Assembly: GCF_023115355.1 (NCBI RefSeq)
Contig: NZ_CP096019.1
Span: 620,001-684,000, forward strand
Length of the DNA stretch: 64,000 nucleotides
Source: Halocatena salina
Lineage (GTDB): Archaea; Halobacteriota; Halobacteria; Halobacteriales; Haloarculaceae
Direction of reading: 5' to 3'
Of this stretch, positions 1 to 7,953 are shown in pieces. Both the position numbers and the translations under genes were made by a program. The notes under the pieces are model-generated. The model saw nothing but the letters and a program-made list of their open reading frames with translations, was not told the DNA's origin and ran no database searches. Positions within the stretch are counted from its first letter, which is position 1. Every line of letters begins with the position of its first letter.

Positions 1-1069
1 GATTCTGGTCTGCCGGATCCACTCCAAGGGTAATCGTTTCTCGCTCGGGATCGACAGTGATGGTGTCCCCGATCGGGAGCGGTGCGATCGGGGTGGTGTG
101 TCCCCAGTCGATGCCGCACACGACCGGCGCAGTGGGGTTGTATCGCTCCACCTGTTCGATGACGACGTCGTACACCTGTTCGCGGTAGGCGTCTCGCTCG
201 TCCCGTGGCGGCTCTTTGAGGAAGCTTCGACCCGGTGCTCGACCCATGACGACAGCTTCGAACCGTTCGAGGAGTCCCCGCTCGCCGAGACAGACGAGCG
301 TTCCCGCGACGATTTCTGGATCTGGGAGATCCTCTGCGATTTCGATCGCGAGTACCGCGCCATCGAACGCGTTCGGCTCCGGGAGATATCGATCGGTCGC
401 TAGCTGCCACTCAACGATGGCCCGGCAACCACCCCAGAGCCGGCCCGTTGTAGGCGTTTTATCGCCCGCCCAGCGCCAACCGGGATTGGGTTCGTACGAT
501 GGTGATGATTCGAAAGCGTCCGGATCGCCCCACGGCACTGGTTCATCCGTCCATTCCGAAGACGGGGTGAGTTCGCCGAGCGAGTCCTCGAAAAACGCCC
601 GACGGCAGTATCGCTCCGTGTACGCCGGCAGCTCGCCCGGCACGGCGATTTCGTTCATCAGCTGGGCACCGTTGTAGGAAACGATGCCGCAGTTCCAGAG
701 CGCAAGCGAGAGGTTCGTGTTGTCACTCATCCCGAAAAAACGTGTGGGATGCTCGCGCAATACTGTAGGATCGAGGTGTTTCAGGACCCGGAGCTGTTCC
801 CAGCCGCCGATCGTTGCGAAGATGCCAGTGATGTCCGGATCTTCGAACGCGGCGTGAACGTCTGCCGCCCGCGCCCGTGGGTTCGCCGCGAGGAACTCGT
901 CGCCCTGACGGGCCGTCGGGTACACGATAGGATCGAGATCGAACACCGTCCGAAGCCGTTCGAGCGCGAGTTCGAACACGTGGGGAGCGTTCCGTGCACC
1001 ACCGCTCGATGGGGCGATCACGGCGACGCTATCACCGGGGGTCATCGCTGGGGGGGTCCTGAACGTCAT
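1..1069 (-). CDS. S66-family peptidase (LD-carboxypeptidase / MccF-like), 3' end outside window
   Basis: The reverse strand is open from an ATG at 1069 to the window edge, giving 356 codons with no stop. The S66 catalytic triad is readable: Ser115 in FFGMSDNTNL, a Glu near 243 in AIEIAED and His324 in GIDWGHTTP, so the triad order and spacing match murein LD-carboxypeptidases and the microcin C self-immunity peptidase MccF. Haloarchaea lack murein, so a MccF-like role against peptide-nucleotide or amidated substrates is more plausible than wall recycling; that part is inference. A second ATG at 1045 is an alternative start. The protein is cytoplasmic, with no signal peptide. Forward-strand reading frames over this stretch are shadows. 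Confidence 0.85.
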   Translation of the reverse strand, partial: MTFRTPPAMTPGDSVAVIAPSSGGARNAPHVFELALERLRTVFDLDPIVYPTARQGDEFLAANPRARAADVHAAFEDPDITGIFATIGGWEQLRVLKHLDPTVLREHPTRFFGMSDNTNLSLALWNCGIVSYNGAQLMNEIAVPGELPAYTERYCRRAFFEDSLGELTPSSEWTDEPVPWGDPDAFESSPSYEPNPGWRWAGDKTPTTGRLWGGCRAIVEWQLATDRYLPEPNAFDGAVLAIEIAEDLPDPEIVAGTLVCLGERGLLERFEAVVMGRAPGRSFLKEPPRDERDAYREQVYDVVIEQVERYNPTAPVVCGIDWGHTTPIAPLPIGDTITVDPERETITLGVDPADQN

Positions 1070-1137
1070 TTCCCCCCATCAAATCACACACAAATTAAAT
1101 ATTTTTTGGTGTCATCACCACATCACCTGACTGTTCG

Positions 1138-1467
1138 TCAGTAGAGCGCGCCACCCAGCGGAACTGCCGCGTCGGGTGTGACCAAGACGGGATGACCGTC
1201 CTCGTCGGGCACGCCGACGGTCAGCGCTTCTGATTTGAACCCGGCGATCCGCACTGTACCGAGGTTCGTCGCACAGAGAACCTGCCGACCGACCAGTTCG
1301 TCCGGCTCGTAGTTATAGCCCGTCTGGGCCGCCGATGGAAGCTCTTGGGTTCCGATGTCGATCCAGAGCTTTGCCATTTCGGGTTTGTTTGCCTCCGGAA
1401 ACGGCTCTGCACGCAGTATCTCGCCGACTTGGAGTTGCACATCGAACGGCGTTTCGGTGTCGCTCAT
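1138..1467 (-). CDS. CsaA-like tRNA-binding-domain protein
   Basis: This 109-residue protein consists of one EMAP/tRNA-binding OB-fold domain. The diagnostic stretch is FPEANKPEMAKLWIDIG, where the family has a P-x-A-x-K-P-x-x-x-K-L motif, followed by LVGRQVLCATNLG and the typical C-terminal GxPDEDG region. The best-known stand-alone relative is CsaA, a dimeric export-related chaperone; archaeal copies are usually annotated as tRNA-binding or methionyl-tRNA synthetase beta-like proteins. I chose the ATG at 1467 because the four residues upstream (from 1479) add nothing conserved. It lies 48 nt downstream of larE on the same strand and may be co-transcribed. Confidence 0.82.
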   Translation of the reverse strand: MSDTETPFDVQLQVGEILRAEPFPEANKPEMAKLWIDIGTQELPSAAQTGYNYEPDELVGRQVLCATNLGTVRIAGFKSEALTVGVPDEDGHPVLVTPDAAVPLGGALY

Positions 1468-1515
1468 ACGCCGCTGCATGTCGCCGTCCGTATAGAATCC
1501 GTTGATCGTGGTGTG

Positions 1516-2388
1516 TCACTCGGCAGTCGGATAGTCGGTGTCGAACACGTTTTCGACCACCGGCTCGGAATCGTCGGGGTGCTCCGTCTCGGGGCTGACG
1601 CTTCCGGTTTCGTAGCCGTGGAGATCGAGGGTGACGTGTTCGAAGCCGATCTCCGAGAGATGCTCTCGCGCTGCACGGACGAAGTCGGGATCGAGCGCGC
1701 GGTCGAGTTCGTCGCTGCCGACTTCGATGCGCGCGAGTCCGTCATGATCGCGCACGCGGAACTGTTCGAACCCCCACGTTCGGAGGAGTCGCTCTGCTTT
1801 TTCGATCCGGGTGAGCCGCGACTCAGTCACGTCGAGTCCGGTCGGAATACGCGAGGAGAGACATGCCATCGAGGGTTTGTCCGCGACTGACAGCCCGTAG
1901 TGGTCAGCTGCGTCTCGGACCTCCGGCTTCGAAAAGTCGTGTGCGAGCAGCGGGGAGTAGACGTCGAGTTCTTCGACGGCTCTGAGTCCCGGCCGGTGGC
2001 CTTCGCCCGGATCGGAGGCGTTCGTCCCATCACAGACCGTCCCGATACCCAACTCGCGGGCGGTTTCGTACATCTTCCCCAGCCGCATCGTCCGGCAGTG
2101 ATAACACCGGTCGTCGTCGTTTTCCACGAACGCCGGGTTTTCCAGCTCCGAGAACTCGACGATCTCGTGGCGGATGCCGATCTCGTCTGCAACGCGCTTC
2201 GTATCGGCGAGTTCCTCGGCCGGTAGCGTCTCGCTTTTCGCGGTGCACGCCACCGCGTTCTCACCGAGCGCCTCGTGGGCGAGCGCAGCGACGACGCTCG
2301 AGTCCACACCGCCGGAGAAGGCGATGAGCACCCCATCGCGCCCGGCGAGATCCTCACGAGCGTTACTCAGCTTGTCCGCGATACTCAT
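1516..2388 (-). CDS. larE: LarE-type ATP-dependent sacrificial sulfur transferase
   Basis: The protein has 290 residues. It carries an N-terminal PP-loop, SGGVDSS (residues 25-31), which activates substrate as AMP-ester, a CYHC pair (95-98), and the Cys that LarE proteins sacrifice as sulfur donor, here Cys176 in KPSMACLSSRIP. In Lactobacillus LarE converts the nicotinate-derived biscarboxylate into the dithiocarboxylate that becomes the nickel-pincer cofactor of lactate racemase. No larA, larB or larC is visible in this window, so the cofactor client is unknown here and a related thiolation role is possible. One of the nested palindromic repeats lies immediately upstream of its ATG. Confidence 0.87.
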   Translation of the reverse strand: MSIADKLSNAREDLAGRDGVLIAFSGGVDSSVVAALAHEALGENAVACTAKSETLPAEELADTKRVADEIGIRHEIVEFSELENPAFVENDDDRCYHCRTMRLGKMYETARELGIGTVCDGTNASDPGEGHRPGLRAVEELDVYSPLLAHDFSKPEVRDAADHYGLSVADKPSMACLSSRIPTGLDVTESRLTRIEKAERLLRTWGFEQFRVRDHDGLARIEVGSDELDRALDPDFVRAAREHLSEIGFEHVTLDLHGYETGSVSPETEHPDDSEPVVENVFDTDYPTAE

Positions 2389-2404
2389 GCAATGGGTTTG
2401 TCAC

Positions 2405-2565
2405 CCCCACCTTTTTTGCGTTCGGATCCACCTATTTTCCGCTCGGGTGGCTGCGCCACCCTCCCGCAAAAAATCTGCATTGCAAGAGCGAAGCTCTTGC
2501 AGGCTCCCACTCGCTTCGCTCGCGGGAAGACCAAAAAAAGCCGCTCGCTTCGCTCGCGGTGAGTG
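2405..2565 (-). repeat. nested palindromic element, copy 1 (reverse orientation)
   Basis: Read on the reverse strand, this copy begins with a GC-rich hairpin region followed by T7, then holds an extra perfect hairpin (2481-2501, 9-bp arms around GAA) not present in the other copies. It ends in a nested palindrome whose core GGGTGGCTGCGCCACCC (2445-2461) is bracketed by CGCAAAAAA (2465-2473) and TTTTTTGCG (2412-2420). The arms are separated by about 23 additional bases compared with copy 3. It fills the gap between the unknown gene ending at 2631 and the larE start at 2388. Whether it is a mobile repeat or a transcription signal cannot be told from sequence alone. Confidence 0.7.
2533..2559 (-). 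terminator. hairpin plus T7, likely terminator of the 183-residue gene
   Basis: On the reverse strand a GC-rich sequence with short CCGC/GCGG arms runs into seven T residues, about 70 nt after the stop of the leftward gene that ends at 2631. Archaeal transcription often stops at T-runs. The hairpin is imperfect here but the equivalent position in copies 2 and 3 is a perfect 8-bp stem. Confidence 0.45.
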
Positions 2566-2630
2566 ACCTTGCCTCTCCCGCGACCGCTCCGCGACCGCTT
2601 CCGCACTGCTCCCGCCAGCTCTACTGATTC

Positions 2631-3182
2631 TCAGTCGTCAGCGTGGATGACCGGCGACTCGCCAACGACGCGTGCGACCTCGGGATAACAGGCCCGTAGT
2701 CCATCGAGATCCCCATGCTGGCGATAGTGGCAATACTCCGCCAGCGTTGCGACCAACGCGGCGGGTGCACTCTTCGCCTCGGGCTGTTCGGTCACCTCGG
2801 CTGGCTCTCGATCGTTTTCGGGGGTGTACACCGACTGAACCACCGTCCCATCACGTTGTTCGTGATAGCGCACGCGCCCACCGTTCTCGAACCAGCCAGC
2901 GACGACCGACTCTTTTGCCGCGTTGTAGCGCGTGACGTTCGCTATGCCGGGCAGATCATCGTACTCCGTCTGTGACCGACCAAGCCCGGCCGTCGCCAGT
3001 ATCTCCTCGATCTGGGTAGCGTGCGCGCAACCCGTACTCCGACACGGTCTACACCACGTTCCTGTCCCCACGTCCACGACGTAATACAGTTCAGCCTTCG
3101 AGATTGTCGATCGATCCTCGACCGTCGAGAGGTTTACCGACTCGCCCAGCCGATCCCAGAACTGAAACACTGGTAACGTCAT
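2631..3182 (-). CDS. uncharacterised protein with SWIM-like Cys/His cluster
   Basis: This 183-residue acidic protein is not one I recognise. It carries a compact potential zinc site, C44-x2-C47-x4-C52-x-H54, similar in outline to the SWIM finger pattern (C-x-C...C-x-H) but with different spacing. The C-terminal third is helical and ends in HADD. The start is set at the ATG at 3182 (MTLPVFQFWDRL); the reading frame extends upstream to 3266, but that extension translates palindromic repeat copy 2 and is rejected. It is bracketed by repeat copies on both sides. A role in DNA or protein binding is a guess from the Cys/His cluster only. Confidence 0.6.
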   Translation of the reverse strand: MTLPVFQFWDRLGESVNLSTVEDRSTISKAELYYVVDVGTGTWCRPCRSTGCAHATQIEEILATAGLGRSQTEYDDLPGIANVTRYNAAKESVVAGWFENGGRVRYHEQRDGTVVQSVYTPENDREPAEVTEQPEAKSAPAALVATLAEYCHYRQHGDLDGLRACYPEVARVVGESPVIHADD

Positions 3183-3192
3183 CTCGTTTGCC

Positions 3193-3275
3193 CCGCGAGC
3201 TTCGCTCGCGGCTTTTTTCGCCCACGTTTTTTGTGGGAGTGGTGGCCGACGGCCACCCGAGCACAAAAAAGGTGG
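3193..3275 (+). repeat. nested palindromic element, copy 2
   Basis: Two parts are visible. The first is a perfect hairpin (3193-3211, 8-bp arms around TTC) followed by C and T6. The second is a nested palindrome: outer arms TTTTTTGTG (3227-3235) and CACAAAAAA (3262-3270) around the core GGTGGCC-GAC-GGCCACC (3241-3257), ending in GGTGG. Compared with copies 1 and 3 the outer arms change GCG/CGC to GTG/CAC on both sides, so pairing is kept. It lies just upstream of the start of the leftward 183-residue gene. Confidence 0.75.
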
Positions 3276-3368
3276 AGGGTCATCGCCACCACCGCCCTAA
3301 CGGACAGCCGATCCGATGGTCGAGGCGGGTACGGACTGGCCGCCCACAGCGGGGACATCGCTGTCGCT

Positions 3369-3377
3369 GTTTATTTT
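3369..3377 (+). promoter_or_regulatory. TATA-like box ahead of the tandem-hairpin stretch
   Basis: The sequence TTTATTTTT lies in otherwise GC-rich DNA. A transcript from it would begin near 3395-3402, just before the ATG at 3402 and the hairpin series starting at 3427. It is the only AT-rich promoter-like block between 3182 and 3730. Confidence 0.35.
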
Positions 3378-3399
3378 TCTGATACGATTCGACACCGTT

Positions 3400-3520
3400 A
3401 CATGTCTCTGCTTCGTTCCCAATCATGGGTTCTAGCGGTCATGAGAACCCCAGCGTCGGGTGGTATGCACACCCGGCGCGTTTCAGTGAACGCGCACGCC
3501 CTCATGGCGCTGCTGGCGTC
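3400..3520 (+). ncRNA. candidate structured RNA: three perfect hairpins in tandem
   Basis: Three perfect stem-loops follow one another: 3427-3433 with 3444-3450 (7 bp), 3457-3462 with 3470-3475 (6 bp), and 3476-3482 with 3489-3495 (7 bp). The second and third abut with no base between them, and a fourth, weaker stem (CGCC/GGCG, 3497-3509) comes next. A TATA-like box lies 30 bases upstream and a hairpin with T7 (3738-3764) downstream. Two short frames overlap, 3402-3590 (62 residues, one hydrophobic stretch) and 3425-3553 (42 residues); neither resembles a family I know. A noncoding RNA or a decayed mobile element both fit. Confidence 0.3.
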
Positions 3521-3737
3521 CTCGTTTATCGTTGCTTCCGTCATCACACATAAAGGTACTGATGTAATGAGTAATGTCGTGTCGTACTAACAACTGTTCT
3601 TCAGTCAAATCCCGGTCGAGATGGGACCGAGCTATCGGATCGGGTCGCGTTCTATCTGATGATATCGTACTGACAGGACGTAGTCCAATCCGAACCGTGC
3701 GGTGCGGTCGCGGAGGCGGGAGACGCAGGTGTAGTCA

Positions 3738-3819
3738 CCGCGAGCGAAGCTCGCGGCTTTTTTTGGTCCAGATTTTTTGCGTTCGGGTGGCTGCGCCACC
3801 CTCACGCAAAAAAGGTGGG
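3738..3819 (+). repeat. nested palindromic element, copy 3
   Basis: This is the cleanest copy. The first hairpin (3738-3756) has 8-bp arms around GAA and runs into C plus T7 (3758-3764). The nested palindrome follows: TTTTTTGCG (3773-3781), core GGGTGG-CTGCG-CCACCC (3785-3801) and CGCAAAAAA (3805-3813), closed by GGTGGG. It sits directly upstream of the MutS-like gene. The longest reading frame of that gene runs back through the palindrome, which is a reason to place the true start further in. The T7 hairpin could also terminate the small transcript from about 3400. Confidence 0.75.
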
Positions 3820-3869
3820 CGTACAAAATGTGGGAGTCTTTTTTCCCTTCGGTGTCGAGCACTCAGTCG

Positions 3870-5873
3870 ATGGAGTTGGAGACCGTTCCGGGCGTCGGCG
3901 CGAGGACCGCCGAGCAGTTGTCTGTGCTTGATGATCCCGAGCGTGCGCTCCGAGAGGGGGATGTGACGACGATCGCACGGGCACCGAACATCAGCGAAGG
4001 GCGCGCGGCCCGCATCGCTCGCAACGCTATCCGTGAGCGACACGAGGATCAGGCGGAGTTCCTCCAAACCGATCGCGCGCGCGAGCTGTATCAGTCGGCG
4101 CTGTCGTTGCTCCAAGAGCGCGCTGTGACCGACCACGCCCGAAAACACCTCGAAACGCTGTATCCGAGCACCACTCGGTCACGCATCGAGGAAGTCAGGG
4201 CGTTCGTGACCGAGGCCATCGACCACGAACCGGGGCCAGCGGTGATCGAGGCGTTGTCCGACGTATCACCCATCGAGTCTCCCACCGAACTGCGAGTGCG
4301 CGAGCGGTGTATCGCAACCGCCGACGCCGAAACGTACGCCCGTGCTGAACAACAGTTTCCAGCGCTGTCGGTAGAACTGGTCGATGACGCCCGCGATCTC
4401 TCCGAGCTGGCCCGTGGTTACTCGACGGTGATCGCGGTTGATGAGACGTTCGCCGGGTTGGATCTCGGGGAGAACGTGCGAGTTCGTCCGGACGCGTTCG
4501 ATCGAGTCGACGAGATCGTCCCCGAACGACTGCTCGCGTTCTTCGCAACGAATCGGGATCGCTTGCGCGCTGCCGCATCCGTCCACGAGATCGCAGGCCT
4601 CGATCCGCCGTGCGATCTCGACACACTCGATGGCTGTCTCGAACGCTTGAACGGGGATGGGACGATCACAGGCGATGATGAACTCGCCCGACTCCAACGC
4701 GCACTCGACGATCTCGACGCGGCGATCGCCACCGCCGAACGCGTGGCAAACGACCAGCTGCGGGAAGCGATCCAAGAACGTGACGTCACTATCGAGGGGG
4801 CCGATCTCCTCTCACTCGTCGAGCAAGGCGCACGCGTCGATTCGTTGCTCGAACGCGAGCTGTCCGAGGAATTCACCGAGGCAATCGAGGCAGCCCGAGA
4901 GCACCTGTGTGAGACGCTTGCTGTGGAGGAGTACGACGCCATCGCGGAGCGGGTGTTTCCGGACGAACCGGCGTTCCCGGTCGAACGACGCCCCGAAACC
5001 GTTTCACAACTCCGATCGGAATTGACGGCTGCTCGCGATCGCCGGGCCGAGCGATTGAAATCCGATCTCGCGTCCGAACTGTCCGTGCTCCGAGATCCTG
5101 CCGAGACGCTCGTCGGGCGGGCGCTCGAACTCGATGTCAAACTTGCTATCTCGCGGTTCGCTCGGGAGTTCGACTGTACGATGCCCATCATTGATAACGA
5201 TGGAACGGGAACGAACACCGGCGTTCACATCGAAGGCGGACGCTCTCCGCTGCTCGACGTTCCGTTTCGAGCAGTCGAACCGGTCGATTACGCTGTCGAG
5301 GGCAACGCGATCCTCTCGGGGGTAAACAGTGGTGGGAAAACCTCGCTGATCGATCTCGTCGGATTCATCGTGATCCTCGCCCAGATGGGGCTCCCCGTCC
5401 CCGCGGATCATGTCCGTCTCGAACGGTTCGATTCGTTGTACTATCAAGCCAAAAGTCAAGGTACCCTCGATGCGGGGGCATTTGAAGCGACGCTCCGCTC
5501 GTTCGGCGATCTCGTCGCCGGTACAGGAACCCGTCTGATCCTCGTCGACGAACTGGAGAGCATCACCGAACCGGGGGCCAGCGCGAAGATCATCGCTGGA
5601 ATCCTCGGGGCACTGAACGAACAAGGGGCCACCAGCGTGTTCGTTTCGCATCTGGCCGAAGAAGTTCAAGTCGCCGCCGACATCGACGTGCAGATCGACG
5701 GAATCGAGGCCATTGGGCTCGTAGACGGCCAGTTAGAAGTCAACCGTTCGCCCGTCAAAGGACGACTGGCACGATCGACGCCAGAACTCATCGTCGAAAA
5801 GCTCGCCACCGCCGACGAAACTGAACACCAATTTTACGAGCGGCTGCTGGCACGGTTCGACGATCCTGAGTGA
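3870..5873 (+). CDS. MutS-family ATPase, archaeal MutS5/MutS2-like
   Basis: The protein has 667 residues. The N-terminus (1-60) reads as helix-hairpin-helix DNA-binding motifs (VPGVGARTAEQL). A long, helix-rich middle with coiled-coil character fits the MutS lever/clamp region. The C-terminal MutS ATPase has Walker A GVNSGGKTSLI near residues 483-492 and Walker B RLILVDELES near 553. It lacks the MutS1 mismatch-recognition domain and a visible Smr nuclease domain, so mismatch-specific repair should not be assumed; related archaeal proteins are linked to recombination or branched DNA. The start at 3870 (MELETVPGVG) is preferred because residues upstream (from 3777 or 3828) derive from the palindromic repeat. 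Confidence 0.82.
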   Translation: MELETVPGVGARTAEQLSVLDDPERALREGDVTTIARAPNISEGRAARIARNAIRERHEDQAEFLQTDRARELYQSALSLLQERAVTDHARKHLETLYPSTTRSRIEEVRAFVTEAIDHEPGPAVIEALSDVSPIESPTELRVRERCIATADAETYARAEQQFPALSVELVDDARDLSELARGYSTVIAVDETFAGLDLGENVRVRPDAFDRVDEIVPERLLAFFATNRDRLRAAASVHEIAGLDPPCDLDTLDGCLERLNGDGTITGDDELARLQRALDDLDAAIATAERVANDQLREAIQERDVTIEGADLLSLVEQGARVDSLLERELSEEFTEAIEAAREHLCETLAVEEYDAIAERVFPDEPAFPVERRPETVSQLRSELTAARDRRAERLKSDLASELSVLRDPAETLVGRALELDVKLAISRFAREFDCTMPIIDNDGTGTNTGVHIEGGRSPLLDVPFRAVEPVDYAVEGNAILSGVNSGGKTSLIDLVGFIVILAQMGLPVPADHVRLERFDSLYYQAKSQGTLDAGAFEATLRSFGDLVAGTGTRLILVDELESITEPGASAKIIAGILGALNEQGATSVFVSHLAEEVQVAADIDVQIDGIEAIGLVDGQLEVNRSPVKGRLARSTPELIVEKLATADETEHQFYERLLARFDDPE

Positions 5874-5969
5874 TCGACGCTTCGGTCGTGGACACGCGCA
5901 GTATAGATCCACTCAAATATGGAATGCAAAGATATAATACCAAATAAATTTGATTGGGGGTAGTAATGA

Positions 5970-5985
5970 GGGAGTTATAACTCCC
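5970..5985. promoter_or_regulatory. 16-bp perfect palindrome enclosing a TATA-like box
   Basis: GGGAGTTATAACTCCC is a perfect inverted repeat centred on TTATAA, ending 23 bases before the ATG of the sodium symporter at 6009. The TATA-like core is at the distance expected for a leaderless haloarchaeal transcript, so a dimeric regulator bound here would compete with TBP. The regulator itself is not known. Confidence 0.5.
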
Positions 5986-6008
5986 CGCTCAATAGCAGTA
6001 CTATCACC

Positions 6009-7418
6009 ATGGTAGAACGAGAAACCTGGATTTCGCGGGCGGGATTCATCTTCGCGGCCGTCGGGAGTGCGGTCGGTCTCGGAAACATCTGGCGATTCCC
6101 GTGGCTGACCGCACAGAACGGTGGCAGCGCGTTTTTACTCGTGTATCTGATCATCGTGCTCGGCGTCGGCGTGCCGGGGTTGTTGGCGTCGTTCGTCATC
6201 GGTCGACGCTCGAAACGAAACCCAGTGGGGGCGTTCAAATCGCTCGGGGGTGGGCGTGTCTGGACAGCATTGGGTGGACTCTGTGTCGTCACGTCGATCG
6301 TGCTCATCTCCTTTTACACCGTCGTCGGCGGGTGGATCCTTCGGTATCTCCTCGAAAGCTTCACTGGCGCATACTTCACTCAACCGGCGGCTCATTTCGA
6401 CAGCATCGCCTTTGGCACGCAGGCGTTTTTCTATCAGGTGGTCTTTTTGCTCGTGACCGTCGTGGTCGTCATGGCTGGCGTTCGAAAAGGGATCGAAGCG
6501 ACGACCAAACTCATGACACCGGCCATCATACTACTTCTGGGTGGGTTGGCGGTGTGGGCGTTCTACCAGCCCGACACCGCCAGCGGGTACGAGTTTTATC
6601 TCGCGTTCGACGTGCAGTATCTCGCTGATAACTTCATCGCAGTGTTGGGTGCAGCGGCTGGGCAGGCGCTTTTTACGCTCTCGATCGGCAGCGGAACGAT
6701 GCTTACGTATGCGTCCTACCTCGAAGAGGATCGATCATTACCGGCTGATGGATCGATCATCGCCCTGTTGAACCTCGGCGTCGGCGTGCTTGCGGGGTTG
6801 GTCGTCTTTCCCTTGCTGTTCTCGTTCGTGGGTGAACCGACCGGCGGCGGTACCGGCGCGCTGTTCGTGAGCATCGCGGGCGCGTTCGCTACCCTGCCAG
6901 GTGGCCGACTCATCGGCGGGCTGTTCTTTTTCACGATTCTACTGGCAGCGCTCTCGAGTTCGATCAGCATGCTCGAAATCCCCGTTGCGTATCTCGTCGA
7001 CGAGTTCGACTACGACCGCCCTCAGGCTACGGGTGGACTGTTCGCTCTGGTTTTGGGTGCAGGAGCGATCAACGCGTTCGATTCGAACGTGTTCGAAATC
7101 GTCGCCGGGCCGATCGTAAACCAACTGCTTACGCTCGGTCTCATCGGCTTTATGCTCTACACCGCGTGGATACTCGGTGATGAAGCCGTCGAGGAATTCA
7201 CCAAGGGGGGTGGAACGATCGCGCGAACGGTGGGCGTGCCGTGGCGGTACACCGTCGGAACGATACTCCCGTTGTTCCTGCTGTTTTCGTTCTATACGAA
7301 CGTCATCAGTCTCCTCGGAATCTCACTTCCACCGGTGGCGGTTGTGGGATTAACAGTCCTTACCGGCCTCCCGGTTACTGGATCGCTTTTCCAGGCTGGT
7401 CGCCCGAATAACGATTAA
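6009..7418 (+). CDS. SNF-family sodium-dependent amino-acid (neurotransmitter-type) symporter
   Basis: The protein has 469 residues and about 11-12 membrane helices. It carries the family signature AVGSAVGLGNIWRFPW (17-32), where TM1 unwinds to bind Na+ and substrate, and a TM6-like segment GQALFTLSIGSGTMLTYASY. It is expected to take up an amino acid or related compound with Na+, which suits a high-salt habitat; the substrate cannot be read from sequence. It is a single gene, with the MutS-like gene upstream and a convergent small membrane protein downstream (stop-to-stop gap 73 nt). The palindrome over its TATA region suggests repressor control. Confidence 0.9.
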   Translation: MVERETWISRAGFIFAAVGSAVGLGNIWRFPWLTAQNGGSAFLLVYLIIVLGVGVPGLLASFVIGRRSKRNPVGAFKSLGGGRVWTALGGLCVVTSIVLISFYTVVGGWILRYLLESFTGAYFTQPAAHFDSIAFGTQAFFYQVVFLLVTVVVVMAGVRKGIEATTKLMTPAIILLLGGLAVWAFYQPDTASGYEFYLAFDVQYLADNFIAVLGAAAGQALFTLSIGSGTMLTYASYLEEDRSLPADGSIIALLNLGVGVLAGLVVFPLLFSFVGEPTGGGTGALFVSIAGAFATLPGGRLIGGLFFFTILLAALSSSISMLEIPVAYLVDEFDYDRPQATGGLFALVLGAGAINAFDSNVFEIVAGPIVNQLLTLGLIGFMLYTAWILGDEAVEEFTKGGGTIARTVGVPWRYTVGTILPLFLLFSFYTNVISLLGISLPPVAVVGLTVLTGLPVTGSLFQAGRPNND

Positions 7419-7491
7419 CGCCTGTTCGTTCGCGCAGTTGTTCGGCGCTCTCACACTGCCGTTCTGCTGGCTACTGCCCCCAGCCTGTTCC

Positions 7492-7899
7492 CTACTCATC
7501 GTTCCAAATCGCGTACACACCGTACGCGAAGCCGATGGCTGTGCCTTCCGTCACACTGCTCGGAAGGACAATCATGACCGTCGTATCGCCTGTTACCGAT
7601 ACAGCGTGTTGGACGACTGCCCCCGAAAGCGTGAGCGCGACAGCGCCGATGACACTCCAGATAACGATACTCACGGCCTGTTCACTCCCATAGTCACTTT
7701 TCGCCAGCCAATATCCGGCACGAAGCAATCCCACTGAGAGACCCAAAGGGAACAAAATGCTGGAAACAACCGGCATCGCATACGCATCCTCAATAAGATG
7801 ATCGAGGTGGGCAAGCCCAGTTACCAGTCCGATGCTGCTGATGATCATCCCACTCGCCCAGCGTTGAGACGTAGGTGTTCCAAGCAGCTGATCGTTCAT
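7492..7899 (-). CDS. four-helix membrane protein, sensor-input-like
   Basis: This 135-residue protein consists almost wholly of four membrane helices (about 15-33, 42-66, 76-98 and 105-130) joined by short loops. The arrangement resembles the N-terminal membrane input module of haloarchaeal histidine kinases and transducers, but no PAS, HAMP or kinase domain follows, so it is either a stand-alone module or a truncated descendant. It ends convergently with the SNF symporter. Function unknown. Confidence 0.6.
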   Translation of the reverse strand: MNDQLLGTPTSQRWASGMIISSIGLVTGLAHLDHLIEDAYAMPVVSSILFPLGLSVGLLRAGYWLAKSDYGSEQAVSIVIWSVIGAVALTLSGAVVQHAVSVTGDTTVMIVLPSSVTEGTAIGFAYGVYAIWNDE

Positions 7900-7953
7900 A
7901 CTGCATTGGTATGTGTTCGGGAAGTATTATGTCACTGAGTGATGACACGGTCC

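Noticed and set aside
98-1144. Three forward open frames at the left end
   Set aside because: They overlap the reverse-strand S66 peptidase, whose catalytic triad is intact, and are shadows of it.
3777-3869. N-terminal extension of the MutS-like gene
   Set aside because: The extra residues translate palindromic repeat copy 3 and have no counterpart in the family; the ATG at 3870 begins the helix-hairpin-helix region.
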